NCBI RefSeq assembly: GCF_900129725.1
Contig: NZ_FQWQ01000003.1
Coordinates: 654,686 to 718,685 of the forward strand
Direction: 5' to 3'
DNA: 64,000 nucleotides
DNA from: Chryseolinea serpens
GTDB taxonomy: Bacteria > Bacteroidota > Bacteroidia > Cytophagales > Cyclobacteriaceae
The stretch's first letter is position 1. Each line of letters starts with the position of its first letter. The notes beneath the pieces were generated by a model that worked only from the letters and a program-made list of their open reading frames with translations, made no database searches and was not told the origin of the DNA. Shown piece by piece: positions 19,608-28,040 of the stretch. The translations under genes and the position numbers were made by a program.

Positions 19608-19939
19608 CCCATCAAACTGCCGAGGTCCATACCCGGAATGTTGGGCAACAGCCCATCCGTATTCTTGCGCACTTCTTCTTTGGCCATAACGTCAGCCGCA
19701 TCCATGGCTTTGTTGACGGCCGCCACCACGAGGTCTTGCAGGATGACTTTGTCTTCACCCTTGAGGAGAGCGGGGTCGATGTCGAGAGCGATCAGCGTTT
19801 TTTTTCCGGTAACCGTAGCTTTCACCATGCCGGCACCCGATTCGCCTTGCGCCTGGAGCTTCTCCAGGTTGTCCTGCACTTCTTTCATACGGGCTTGGAA
19901 TTCTTTTACCTTGCCCATCATTTTCATCATATCAAACAT
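19604..19939 (-). CDS. ebfC: YbaB/EbfC family nucleoid-associated protein
   Basis: A 111-residue DNA-binding protein. The N-terminus is a helix rich in Met and Lys (MFDMMKMMGKVKEFQARMKE), followed by the family core VKATVTGKKTLIALDIDPAL and the C-terminal helix DLVVAAVNKAMDAADVM. The ATG at 19939 gives the usual short N-terminus; the open frame upstream has no homology-like content. YbaB is normally found next to dnaX and recR, but here its partner is a glycosyltransferase gene overlapping by 4 bases. Confidence 0.92.
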   Translation of the reverse strand: MFDMMKMMGKVKEFQARMKEVQDNLEKLQAQGESGAGMVKATVTGKKTLIALDIDPALLKGEDKVILQDLVVAAVNKAMDAADVMAKEEVRKNTDGLLPNIPGMDLGSLMG

Positions 19940-20054
19940 AGCTTGCTCGTTTCGGTTTTGTGAATGGCTTTCTTCCCGGTAAAGGTAAAGGATTGTGGGT
20001 AAATGGTGTGGGCAAAATCCAATACATTCTGCCGGGTCCCTGAGAACCTTGATT

Positions 20055-21941
20055 TTACTGCTTTCGGAATAGCACGATGGTGCCCGATCGTTCGGAGGTG
20101 CGGTTGATGAGGTCGGTGATCTTTGCCTTGAACACATAGGTGCCTTCCGGCATGATGTTGCCCCGGTAGGTGCCATCCCAACCCTGCGTGGCATTGTCGG
20201 TAAAGAATAGCTGTTCACCCCAGCGGTTGAAGATCTTGAATTCGAACCGCGACGTGTATTGCCCCACCACTTTGAAGATATCGTTCAACCCGTCGCCATT
20301 GGGTGTGAAAGCAGAGGGATAGAAGAGGTTCGGTTCTTTGATGAGCGTGATCACATTGGACACCGACACGGGAATGCCCGCATCCACCGCGGTGGCCGTG
20401 ACACGATAAACGTATACCTGGTGTGTGAAATCCTCCGCATCGTCCAGCAGCGTGGTGGCCGTGCCGGTGTCGAAAGTCTGGAGCAGTTGTCCCTGGTCGT
20501 CGAATTTTTCTACGTGATAGTTGGCCACACCATTTTTCCAGCCGCCATAGGACGTCCACGAAAGGTTGATGCTGTTGTCGGACTGCACCGTGCCGGAAAG
20601 TTGTATCGGACAAACATCCGGGCTTGCGGGACTGCTGTTGCCACAAACATCCTGGTAGCCGATCCGGTAACAGATGGTGGCGTCGGTGGCGTAGGCGTCA
20701 TCGGTAAATGAAGGCGTGGTCGACGTTCCCAGGGGGATGTAGTTCCCGTTTGTCCCTTTTGTGATGGTGTAGGTTTTGGCGTTGAAGGCCGGGTCTTGCG
20801 TCCATTGAAGGGCGACGGAATTGTCGCTCACGACGGCGGAAACATCCTCCACAACGGTGGGGATATTGGTGGAGATGGCCGTGGCACATTTTTGAAGCGA
20901 GATGCTTTTGCTGCCGTTGGCGTAGTTTGATGTGAGCTGGTAGCAATATTCCGTTCCGCAGGTGATGGCCGTGTCGTCATAGGACGTGGCGCCCGCGGCG
21001 ACCGCGATGGGGCCTGTAGTACTTTTGGCGAGTGAGTAGCCGGTAATGCCGGTTGCCGAAGTAGTCCACGTGGCCTTGTTGACGTTGTTTTGTGGCGACA
21101 CGTCAAAATTCGCGCTAGCAATCACGTCTGTGGGGTAAACCGTGGTGTTGACACAGGGATCGAAAACACCCATCCGAAAACGATAGTAGTTGTCATCGGC
21201 GATCAGGTTCTTCACCGTGGTCGTCGTGGCGTTGTAGACGGTTTGCAACTGCTGGAAATTGCCGGCATTGGTGGCGATGTCCAGTTTGTAGAGGGTGTTG
21301 GGAACGTCGTTAAAATCCAATTGAATCTGGTCGGCGCTTAAAACAGTCAGTTGCGTGATGGTTGGCGTTGCCAGCGTCGGCACCACATCGACAGATTGGA
21401 CGGCGGCATTGCAATTGTCGGCGGCACCCAGGTTCACGCCCTTCACGCTGACACTTTTATTGCCGGACGACGCAAACGCGTGTGTGTCTTTCGCCAGGCT
21501 GCCCGACGGAACCGGGGGCATCACGACGCCGTCGCTATAGCTGATGATATACTGATTGTAGTTGGTGTCGGAGACCTTTACCTGCACTTCATTGCCACCG
21601 CAGGTATACAGGTCAAACGCCGGTTGTATGTTGGGCACCACCGTGATGGTGATCTCATCGAAACCCAGGGTTTGGAACAGAACTTTCAATGTGTACGTGC
21701 CGGGTTGTGTGTAGACGTGGCTGAACGCCAGGGATTGGAAGTTGTTATTTCCCTCATAGTCCATGTCGCAGGGTGTCGTGGCATTGCAGGGCGGAACGGT
21801 ACTCACCACGTTCACTGTGAGGGGCGCGCATCCCTTGATTTGATCCACCGTGAAGTTGCCATCATTGCTGACGTATTGTGCATGTGCCACCAGGATGCCC
21901 ATGAACAAGAAGAAAAGCAGTATGAGGGATCTACGATTCAT
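20055..21941 (-). CDS. Secreted multidomain protein with T9SS type B (CHU_C) sorting domain
   Basis: A 628-residue exported protein. A signal peptide (MNRRSLILLFFLFMGILVAHA) precedes a PKD-like domain (GCAPLTVNVV ... FSHVYTQPGTYTLKV) at about residues 30-110. About four fibronectin III-like beta domains follow. The last 85 residues are a gliding-motility-associated C-terminal domain: PSAFTPNGDGLNDIFKV, IFNRWGEQLFFT, WDGTYRGNIMPEGTYVFKA. This type B signal directs T9SS export and surface attachment or release. The gene overlaps the hutH stop by 11 bases, so it is the last gene of the hisS-hutH unit. The ligand is unknown; adhesion to polymers or cells is the usual inference. Confidence 0.9.
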   Translation of the reverse strand: MNRRSLILLFFLFMGILVAHAQYVSNDGNFTVDQIKGCAPLTVNVVSTVPPCNATTPCDMDYEGNNNFQSLAFSHVYTQPGTYTLKVLFQTLGFDEITITVVPNIQPAFDLYTCGGNEVQVKVSDTNYNQYIISYSDGVVMPPVPSGSLAKDTHAFASSGNKSVSVKGVNLGAADNCNAAVQSVDVVPTLATPTITQLTVLSADQIQLDFNDVPNTLYKLDIATNAGNFQQLQTVYNATTTTVKNLIADDNYYRFRMGVFDPCVNTTVYPTDVIASANFDVSPQNNVNKATWTTSATGITGYSLAKSTTGPIAVAAGATSYDDTAITCGTEYCYQLTSNYANGSKSISLQKCATAISTNIPTVVEDVSAVVSDNSVALQWTQDPAFNAKTYTITKGTNGNYIPLGTSTTPSFTDDAYATDATICYRIGYQDVCGNSSPASPDVCPIQLSGTVQSDNSINLSWTSYGGWKNGVANYHVEKFDDQGQLLQTFDTGTATTLLDDAEDFTHQVYVYRVTATAVDAGIPVSVSNVITLIKEPNLFYPSAFTPNGDGLNDIFKVVGQYTSRFEFKIFNRWGEQLFFTDNATQGWDGTYRGNIMPEGTYVFKAKITDLINRTSERSGTIVLFRKQ

Positions 21942-23427
21942 GCGAGGGGCTCCAGTGTTTCAGAAATTCTTCTGCTTTTTTGATGTCATCATGCAATACG
22001 CGGTCTTCCTCTATAAACGGCACCGTCTTTCGGAAAGTATCCACAAAATCTTCAAGATACGGAGAAGTTTTCAAAGGCCGCCGGAAGGTGAGCGCCTGGG
22101 CGGCCGTGAGCAGTTCGATGGCCAGGATGGAATAGAGATTGTTCACTACCCTGAGCGCCTTCGTGGCCGCATTGGCGCCCATGCTCACGTGGTCCTCCTG
22201 TCCGTTCGACGAGACAATGGAGTCGACGGAGGCTGGCATGCAGAGCTGTTTGTTCTGGCTTACCAGGGAGGCGGCTGTGTATTGCGGGATCATCAGTCCG
22301 GAATGGATACCGGGAGTGGCCACAAGGTAATTGGGCAGGTCGCGCAATCCTGCAATAAGTTGGTACGTTCGGCGCTCCGAAATGCTGCCCAACTCCGCCA
22401 GGGCAATCGACAGAAAATCGAGGGCCAGGGCCAGGGGCTGGCCGTGGAAATTGCCCGCCGAAATGATGGTGTCTTCGTCGGGGAACACATTGGGATTGTC
22501 GGTCACGCTGTTGACCTCCACCAGGAAGACGTTCGTCACATAGTCGATCGTGTCCGCACTCGCGCCGTGCACTTGCGGGATACAACGGAAGGAGTAGGGG
22601 TCCTGCACATGTTTCTTGGCCTGCAGGATCAACTCACTGTTTGCTAAAATATCTTTTACTTGTGCGGCCACCCTCATTTGTCCAGCATGCGGACGAATGG
22701 CATGCACCTGGGGAAGGAACGGTTCGATGCGACCATCAAAAGCATCCAACGAAAGCGCCCCGACGATGTTGGCCAATTGCAACAGGCGATGGGCGTGAAG
22801 CGTACACCACACACCATAGGCGCTCATGAACTGCGTGCCGTTGAGCAACGCCAGGCCTTCTTTTGCCTGCAGACGGAGTGGTGGCCATTGCATTGCTTTT
22901 TGCAGCGCGTTGCCGGTGATCCGCTTTCCTTCATGGTGTACTTCGCCTAACCCAATCAGGGGCAACGTCAGGTGTGCCAGCGGTGCCAGGTCGCCCGATG
23001 CACCCAGCGAACCCATCTCGTAAATGACCGGGAGCACGTCGCGATTGAACATCGTTGCCAGACGGTCTACGGTTTCGGTCTGCACACCGGAATAGCCATA
23101 GGCCAGCGACTGGATCTTGAGGAACAACATAAGCTTCACGATCTCTTCGGGCACCTCGGGGCCGGTGCCACAGGCGTGTGACTTCACCAGGTTTTCCTGC
23201 AGTTGCTCCAGTTGATCGGCGGAGATGTTTTTGTTGTACAAAGACCCAAACCCGGTGTTGATGCCGTAGATGGATTGGGTGGTGCCTTGCAATTTTTTAT
23301 CGAGATAGTCGCGGCAACGGGCAATGCGGTCGCGTGCCTCTTCGGAGAGTTGCACGGTGAGCTTGCCTTCGTGCAGGCGGGAGAGATCTTGCAGGGTTAG
23401 CTTCGCGCTGGAGATGTAATGCACCAT
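21931..23427 (-). CDS. hutH: Histidine ammonia-lyase
   Basis: A 498-residue MIO-dependent aromatic amino acid ammonia-lyase that should convert histidine to urocanate. The self-cyclising Ala-Ser-Gly is in MGSLGASGDLAPL (residues 143-145). YGINTGFGSL (catalytic Tyr54), LAYGYSGV and GNFHGQPLA are conserved. The substrate-selecting pair is Ser83-His84 (KSHACG), as in histidine lyases rather than the tyrosine or phenylalanine type. The other hut genes (U, I, F/G) are absent. It lies 18 bases after hisS and overlaps the CHU_C gene. A role in pigment precursor synthesis is the main alternative, but the selectivity residues speak against it. Confidence 0.9.
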   Translation of the reverse strand: MVHYISSAKLTLQDLSRLHEGKLTVQLSEEARDRIARCRDYLDKKLQGTTQSIYGINTGFGSLYNKNISADQLEQLQENLVKSHACGTGPEVPEEIVKLMLFLKIQSLAYGYSGVQTETVDRLATMFNRDVLPVIYEMGSLGASGDLAPLAHLTLPLIGLGEVHHEGKRITGNALQKAMQWPPLRLQAKEGLALLNGTQFMSAYGVWCTLHAHRLLQLANIVGALSLDAFDGRIEPFLPQVHAIRPHAGQMRVAAQVKDILANSELILQAKKHVQDPYSFRCIPQVHGASADTIDYVTNVFLVEVNSVTDNPNVFPDEDTIISAGNFHGQPLALALDFLSIALAELGSISERRTYQLIAGLRDLPNYLVATPGIHSGLMIPQYTAASLVSQNKQLCMPASVDSIVSSNGQEDHVSMGANAATKALRVVNNLYSILAIELLTAAQALTFRRPLKTSPYLEDFVDTFRKTVPFIEEDRVLHDDIKKAEEFLKHWSPSHES

Positions 23428-23445
23428 AGTCGTTGTCGGCGCCTG

Positions 23446-24819
23446 CTAAGGTTGTTTTATTTTTTCAATAATCCGTTCGATCGGGAGTTTTTCCTGTTCG
23501 CCGCGGTCCATATTCTTAAAGGCCAGTAGCCCACTTTGTGCTTCATCCGGGCCAATCACGATCGTGTAGGGGATGGCCTTTTTATTGGCAAAATCCAACT
23601 GCTTTTTCAGCTTGGCGTTGTCGGGATAGATCTCGGAGGCAATGCCTTCTGCCCGGAGTGCCGATAATACACCCAGGCCATAGTAGAGACTGTCATCATC
23701 CAAATGACAGACCAATACTTTCGACGTTGCCGTGGCGCCTTTGGGGAAAAGATTCAATTCTTCCATGGCGTCGTAAATGCGGTCGACACCAAATGAAAAT
23801 CCTACTCCGGACAAATTCTCCTTATCACCAAACGCTTGGGTCAGGTTGTCGTAACGGCCGCCGCCACTGACACTTCCGATGGCTACGTTGTTGATCTTCA
23901 CTTCGAAGATGCACCCGGTGTAGTAGCTGAGGCCCCGGGCGAGGGAGACATCAAACTCCACGTGATTGTCGGAGGCGTTATAGTTCTTAAGCAAATTGAA
24001 AACTTCCTGGAGGTCGCGCAAACCTTTCTGGCCGCTCTCGCTCGCGTCGAAGCGTGATTGCAGGAAGGCGCTCTTGTTTGTGTTTGAGCCTTTTACATGG
24101 AGGATTTCGAACAAGGTGGTGAGGCTTTCTTCGGAGAAGCCCTTGGGGCGCAGCTCTTCTTTTACTTTTTCCTCTCCAATCTTGTCCAGCTTATCGATGG
24201 CCACAAACAACGAGGTCTCGTTTTGTTTTGCACCGATGGTTTCTGCAATGCCGGAAAGAATTCCGCGGTGATTGATCTTGATGGTGTAGTCGACAATGCC
24301 CAGGCCTTTGAAGGCTTCGGTGATCATGAGGATGATCTCCGCTTCGCAGAGCAATGAATCGGTCCCGACCACGTCGGCATCGCATTGGTAAAATTCGCGG
24401 TACCGTCCTTTTTGGGGACGATCGGCACGCCAGACCGGCTGGATCTGGTAGCGCTTGAAAGGAAAAGTTATTTCGTTCCGGTTCATCACCACAAAGCGCG
24501 CAAAGGGAACGGTGAGGTCATAGCGCAAGCCTTTTTCGGCGATGCTGGACGTGATCTGTTTTGAGCTTTTAGTACTTAACAACTCGGCATCGGCGTCCTT
24601 TAAGAAATCGCCCGAGTTAAGGATCTTAAAAAGAAGCTGATCGCCTTCCTCTCCATACTTCCCGGTGAGCGTGGACAGGTTTTCCATGGCGGGAGTTTCC
24701 AGGGGTTGGAAGCCGAATTTCTGGAATACGTTTCGAATGGTCTCAAAAATAAATTGCCGTTTGGCCATCACGGCAGGGCCAAAATCGCGCGTGCCTTTGG
24801 GTAAGGTGGGTTTTTCCAT
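23446..24819 (-). CDS. hisS: Histidyl-tRNA synthetase
   Basis: A 457-residue class II synthetase charging tRNA-His. Motif 1 region KPTLPKGTRDFGP at the N-terminus, motif 2 RYQIQPVWRADRPQKGRYREFYQCDAD with the two Arg of the active site, HisA motif LARGLSYYTGCIFEV, and motif 3 GVGFSFGVDRI are all visible. The C-terminal anticodon-binding domain runs from KVLVCHLDDD to the end. The ATG at 24819 gives the expected start. hutH follows 18 bases downstream in the same direction. Confidence 0.97.
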   Translation of the reverse strand: MEKPTLPKGTRDFGPAVMAKRQFIFETIRNVFQKFGFQPLETPAMENLSTLTGKYGEEGDQLLFKILNSGDFLKDADAELLSTKSSKQITSSIAEKGLRYDLTVPFARFVVMNRNEITFPFKRYQIQPVWRADRPQKGRYREFYQCDADVVGTDSLLCEAEIILMITEAFKGLGIVDYTIKINHRGILSGIAETIGAKQNETSLFVAIDKLDKIGEEKVKEELRPKGFSEESLTTLFEILHVKGSNTNKSAFLQSRFDASESGQKGLRDLQEVFNLLKNYNASDNHVEFDVSLARGLSYYTGCIFEVKINNVAIGSVSGGGRYDNLTQAFGDKENLSGVGFSFGVDRIYDAMEELNLFPKGATATSKVLVCHLDDDSLYYGLGVLSALRAEGIASEIYPDNAKLKKQLDFANKKAIPYTIVIGPDEAQSGLLAFKNMDRGEQEKLPIERIIEKIKQP

Positions 24820-24829
24820 AATATGGCCG

Positions 24830-24837
24830 CAAAGCTA
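24830..24837 (-). promoter_or_regulatory. Possible hisS promoter -7 element
   Basis: A perfect TAGCTTTG on the minus strand, 10 bases before the hisS ATG. The -33 position holds only CTTC (24860-24857). If used, the transcript would be almost leaderless. Confidence 0.35.
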
Positions 24838-24920
24838 AAAAGGAAATCGGGGATTTGAAGGGGCCTGCGCGACGTTTTGGGGGAATTGGGGACTTTCGGA
24901 AAGCGGGAGAAAAAAATTGA

Positions 24921-24957
24921 AAAAAGTTTCCATTTATGGAAACTTTTTGTAGGTTTG
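24921..24957 (+). promoter_or_regulatory. Promoter with embedded perfect palindrome (operator) of the higBA locus
   Basis: A perfect inverted repeat with 13-bp arms (24921-24933 and 24936-24948; core GTTTCCAT/ATGGAAAC) and a 2-base centre. It overlaps a promoter formed by TTTC at 24927-24930, a 19-base spacer and TAGGTTTG at 24950-24957. The palindrome covers the -33 element and spacer, the position expected for a repressor that blocks RNA polymerase. The downstream XRE antitoxin is the natural candidate for binding it. It could also fold as an RNA hairpin if read through from upstream. Confidence 0.65.
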
Positions 24958-24979
24958 GGTGTTCGTTAGCTATGACCAG

Positions 24980-25315
24980 ATGGAGGCAAAATTGACATTG
25001 TTTTCCTGGAAGAAGCGCGTTCATTTATAGGGTCTATAAATGAAAAAGCGCAGCGTAAGATCCTGTATAACATGGATAAAGCCAGATTTCTGAACGATGT
25101 CAGCCTCCTGAAGAAACTGACGCCGGAGATCTGGGAATTCAGAAACACTATACCAGGGGTTGCAATACCGGTTGCTGGCTTTCTGGGACGTAAAACAAAA
25201 GCCAACGTTGGTGGTCGCCACGCATGGATTTGTGAAGAAGACCGACAAGGTGGCCCGTGAGGAGATAAAAAAGGCAAATAGTCTAAGGCAGCTTTATATT
25301 GAACAATACACATGA
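24980..25315 (+). pseudogene. higB: HigB/RelE-type (Gp49-like) toxin, frameshifted
   Basis: Joined across three reading segments, this encodes a Gp49-like HigB toxin: MEAK, then IDIVFLEEARSFIGS ... LTPEIWEFR, then YQGLQYRLLAFWD ... VVATHGFVKKTDKV and EEIKKANSLR. The frame is lost twice. One base appears to be missing in the A-run at 24988-24991, and one extra base sits in AAA at 25143-25145, so as read the ATG at 24980 meets a stop at 25027-25029. Its stop codon overlaps the antitoxin ATG (25312-25315), the usual coupling. Either the toxin has been inactivated while the antitoxin survived, or both shifts are sequence errors. A 62-codon open stretch from 25072 would lack both ends of the fold. 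Confidence 0.75.
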
Positions 25316-25650
25316 AATCGAAATTGAAAACCTACACCCTCGACCAGGTCAAGGACGAAATGATCGGCAAACGGGGCACACCCCGGCGCGACGAATACGA
25401 ATTTGAACTCACCCTCGAGTTGCTGGGGGAGATGATCAAGACCACGCGCCAGCAGCGGCATCTAACCCAGGAGCAATTGGGCAAGCTGGTGGGTGTCCAG
25501 AAGGCACAGATCTCAAAACTGGAAAAAAACGCCACCAATGTGACTGTAGGTACCGTATTGCGGATATTTGATGCACTGAAGGCCAAAATCAATTTCAGGA
25601 TCGAGCTCGAAAACAAGCGTATTTCGACGCCGGAGGCCGGATTGGGATGA
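25312..25650 (+). CDS. higA: XRE-family antitoxin (HigA-like)
   Basis: A 112-residue protein with a helix-turn-helix: LGEMIKTTRQQRHLTQEQLG and KLVGVQKAQISKLEKN form helices 1-3, followed by the TVGTVLRIFDALKAKI dimerisation part. The roughly 35 residues before the HTH are charged and probably wrap the cognate toxin. It overlaps the toxin stop by four bases (ATGA). The frame is intact and the codon use normal, in contrast to the toxin. It would repress its own promoter through the palindrome at 24921-24948. Confidence 0.88.
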   Translation: MKSKLKTYTLDQVKDEMIGKRGTPRRDEYEFELTLELLGEMIKTTRQQRHLTQEQLGKLVGVQKAQISKLEKNATNVTVGTVLRIFDALKAKINFRIELENKRISTPEAGLG

Positions 25651-25698
25651 GACCTTGGGGCTTCTCCGGGATTTTCTTCAATAAAAAGGCGAAGGGCC

Positions 25699-25729
25699 TT
25701 TGCAAAACCGGAATTAGCGGTTATTTTTG
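25699..25729 (+). promoter_or_regulatory. Strong promoter of the 50-residue basic protein gene
   Basis: TTTG (25699-25702), a 19-base spacer and TATTTTTG (25722-25729) match both promoter boxes perfectly. The start would be near 25736, about 18 bases before the ATG. Confidence 0.8.
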
Positions 25730-25753
25730 CGCTCCTTTTAAAGAATTTCAATC

Positions 25754-25906
25754 ATGGCAGTAACCAGACTTAAGAGAAAAGGCCGCAAAGATAAGGCAGT
25801 ATCCGCAGTAAGACGTCAGTCGCTGAAGAATCAAAACTTCAAGCCCGTGATCAAGAACGTGGATGTAGAAAAGATCAAAGAAGAATTCAAAGCGAAGAAA
25901 GCTTAA
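25754..25906 (+). CDS. Conserved-type small basic protein, possibly ribosome-associated
   Basis: A 50-residue, lysine/arginine-rich protein: MAVTRLKRKGRKDKAVSAVR, then a middle RQSLKNQNFKPVIKNVDVEK and a charged end IKEEFKAKKA. It looks like a small ribosomal or RNA-binding protein. It has a perfect promoter, a short leader and an immediate strong terminator, so it is an independent and probably highly expressed gene. A Bacteroidota-specific ribosomal protein, bL38, has been described in Flavobacterium; I cannot confirm from memory that this is its homologue. Confidence 0.8.
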   Translation: MAVTRLKRKGRKDKAVSAVRRQSLKNQNFKPVIKNVDVEKIKEEFKAKKA

Positions 25907-25929
25907 TCTTTCCTCCTTTTAAAATATTG

Positions 25930-25959
25930 AAAAAGTCCTGCCAGAGCGGGACTTTTTTT
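25930..25959 (+). terminator. Intrinsic terminator after the small basic protein gene
   Basis: Stem AAAAAGTCC (25930-25938) with GGACTTTTT, extended inward by a few pairs around the loop CAGA, followed by a run of T. It begins 24 bases after the stop codon. Confidence 0.88.
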
Positions 25960-25990
25960 ATTTTACGCCTTCTAACATCAACCCCTGCCC

Positions 25991-26758
25991 ATGCACCTCG
26001 TCAACTGGAATGTGAACGGAATACGGTCCATCATCAAAAAGGATTTCTTGAAGGACATCGCGGAGATGAATCCCGACATCCTCTGTTTCCAGGAGACCAA
26101 GGCGGGTGTGGAGGACGCGCGCGGAGCACTGGAGCAGTTGCCGGGCTATCATACTTACATCAACTCCTCCAAGGCCCGCAAAGGCTATTCCGGCACGGCC
26201 ATTCTTTCCAGGACAGAACCCATGTCCGTTACGTATGATATGGGTTTGGAAGAACATGACCAGGAGGGGAGAGTGATCACGGCGGAGTACCCGACATTTT
26301 TTGTGGTCACGGTATACACGCCGAATGCTGGCGAAGGCCTGGCACGACTGGACTACCGCGAGCGCTGGGACCGCGAGTTCATGGAGTACATGCAGTGGCT
26401 CAGTCGCCGCAAACCCGTTATTGCCTGTGGCGATTTTAATGTGGCGCATCAGCCGATCGACATTGCCCGGCCAAAGGAAAATTATAACAAGTCGGCAGGC
26501 TACACGCAGCGCGAGATCGACGGCTTCACGCGTCTATTGGAAGCGGGATTTGTGGACACGTTCCGCAGATTTTATCCCGAAGAAGTAAAGTATACCTACT
26601 GGAATTTTGTGACCAACGCACGGGCCAAGAACGCGGGATGGCGAATCGATTATTTCCTCGTGAGCGAATCGCTAATGGGTAATGTGAAAGATGCGTTGAT
26701 CTACAATCAATACCTGGGTTCGGATCATTGCCCGGTGGCGTTGAACATCGAATTTTAG
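25991..26758 (+). CDS. xth: Exodeoxyribonuclease III (AP endonuclease)
   Basis: A 255-residue base-excision-repair enzyme that cleaves DNA at abasic sites and removes 3' blocks. Catalytic motifs are complete: LVNWNVNGIRS, ILCFQETKA with the metal Glu, the Tyr in TVYTPNAGEG, VIACGDFNVAH with Asp and Asn, and YLGSDHCPVAL with the terminal Asp-His. RIDYFLVSE is also present. Length is normal. It lies between the basic protein's terminator and a convergent barrel gene, with no clear promoter seen in the 30 bases upstream. Confidence 0.96.
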   Translation: MHLVNWNVNGIRSIIKKDFLKDIAEMNPDILCFQETKAGVEDARGALEQLPGYHTYINSSKARKGYSGTAILSRTEPMSVTYDMGLEEHDQEGRVITAEYPTFFVVTVYTPNAGEGLARLDYRERWDREFMEYMQWLSRRKPVIACGDFNVAHQPIDIARPKENYNKSAGYTQREIDGFTRLLEAGFVDTFRRFYPEEVKYTYWNFVTNARAKNAGWRIDYFLVSESLMGNVKDALIYNQYLGSDHCPVALNIEF

Positions 26759-26861
26759 AAGCGCAGATCTTAACGCTATTCCCAACCCAGCGAAGAAGCT
26801 GCAGGCACTGTTTGTCAGGTCAGTAGATTCTCTTCGCGATCGCTGGTCCGCTTGGACAGTT

Positions 26862-28040
26862 TTAGAAACAGAACCCGGCATTGAGGCCGATGTTGCGAAC
26901 TTTGAGTTTGTCGTTCGTCGAGCTACTCAAAATATTGAAGCCTGTATCGTATCGCAACTCGGCAAACAGCGTATGTTTTTGTCCGACTTTGTATTCAACG
27001 CCAACACCGGCGAGGAACGTATTGGTCTTGATTTTCAAATCCAGCACTTTACTCTGATAGGCTCCCATGACATAGTCGGTCGTTTCTACAAACGACCTTT
27101 GGGTGAAAATAAGAAAATTGAGACCGCCTCTCACATAGGGTGAGAAGGCGCGACCGGTGTTAAAATGATAGGCTACGCTAACCGGAAATTTGAACGTTGT
27201 GTAACGAAGTTCGATCTCTTTTGCCGGGTCATATGATGCTGCAACGATGCTGGTGAATTTTGTGCGGAAATACATGGCCTCCAGGCGGACGTGCCAATGG
27301 TCGCTGATGCGGGGATTGACCTGATCCACGAAAAATCCCGCGGCGAAGCTTACCGGGAAACTGGAGTCGAGGCTGTGCACAACCTGGTTTTTGCCGTTGG
27401 CCGAATTGGGCGAGCTGATCATCCCTGCCAACACCCCGAACGAAAGCCTGGGCTTGCCTTTCGTGGCCGTGTAATGTGACGACGAGTCGCCAAAGCAGGC
27501 ATTGTACTTGGCAACCACCTTTGAATATTTTTTCTCAATTGATGAGGGGCTTAGTGTCCAAAGCTCGGTCTGCTCATAAGCCGATGGTAGTGAGGAACAA
27601 TCGGAGAAAATACTTTTCAGGCGAATGGCATAGGTCTTATCCTCTTTGGTGTATTCATGGCCCGATACGGTAATTTTTTGAGTGACCGTCGAAAGGGGTA
27701 TGAGTGCCGTGTCTTTTTGAACGAAATACGACAATCCTTCGCGATAGAATTTTGCTTTTCCGTCCACGATCACCTCGGCGAAGTGTGCGGCGCCTTTGTT
27801 TTTGAGCGTGCGGAAGTGTCGGCCATCAAAACCGAAGCCTTCAAGATTGTCGGGGTAGAAGGTAGTTTCGGGCTGGCCTTCTTTTTGGAATAGGCATCGC
27901 TCCGGTGGGGCGATTGTTTCACGGAATGACACTAAGCCGCGAAGGGTGTCACCTTGCTGAAGTACGTAGCCTGGTTTGAAATTTTGACCGAATGCGGGAA
28001 TGGCGCAGAGCGCAACGAAAATAATTAAAACGTTTTTCAT
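26862..28040 (-). CDS. Outer-membrane beta-barrel protein
   Basis: A 392-residue protein with a signal peptide (MKNVLIIFVALCAIPAFGQ). Residues about 20-200 form a soluble domain of unknown kind with repeated strands (YVLQQGDTLRGLVSF, GFGFDGRHFRTLKNKG). The C-terminal 190 residues show alternating hydrophobic strands of a PorT-like or OmpW-like barrel (RLSFGVLAGMI, WHVRLEAMYFRTKF, FSPYVRGGLNFLIF, HTLFAELRYDTGF), ending in Phe as expected for BAM substrates. I chose the ATG at 28040 because it starts the signal peptide. The two-part layout resembles a widespread Bacteroidota family of uncharacterised envelope proteins. Confidence 0.82.
   Translation of the reverse strand: MKNVLIIFVALCAIPAFGQNFKPGYVLQQGDTLRGLVSFRETIAPPERCLFQKEGQPETTFYPDNLEGFGFDGRHFRTLKNKGAAHFAEVIVDGKAKFYREGLSYFVQKDTALIPLSTVTQKITVSGHEYTKEDKTYAIRLKSIFSDCSSLPSAYEQTELWTLSPSSIEKKYSKVVAKYNACFGDSSSHYTATKGKPRLSFGVLAGMISSPNSANGKNQVVHSLDSSFPVSFAAGFFVDQVNPRISDHWHVRLEAMYFRTKFTSIVAASYDPAKEIELRYTTFKFPVSVAYHFNTGRAFSPYVRGGLNFLIFTQRSFVETTDYVMGAYQSKVLDLKIKTNTFLAGVGVEYKVGQKHTLFAELRYDTGFNILSSSTNDKLKVRNIGLNAGFCF

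Noticed and set aside
25072-25260. A 62-codon open frame taken as a complete toxin
   Set aside because: It covers only the middle of the Gp49-like fold and its last part is out of frame; the pseudogene reading explains both flanks.
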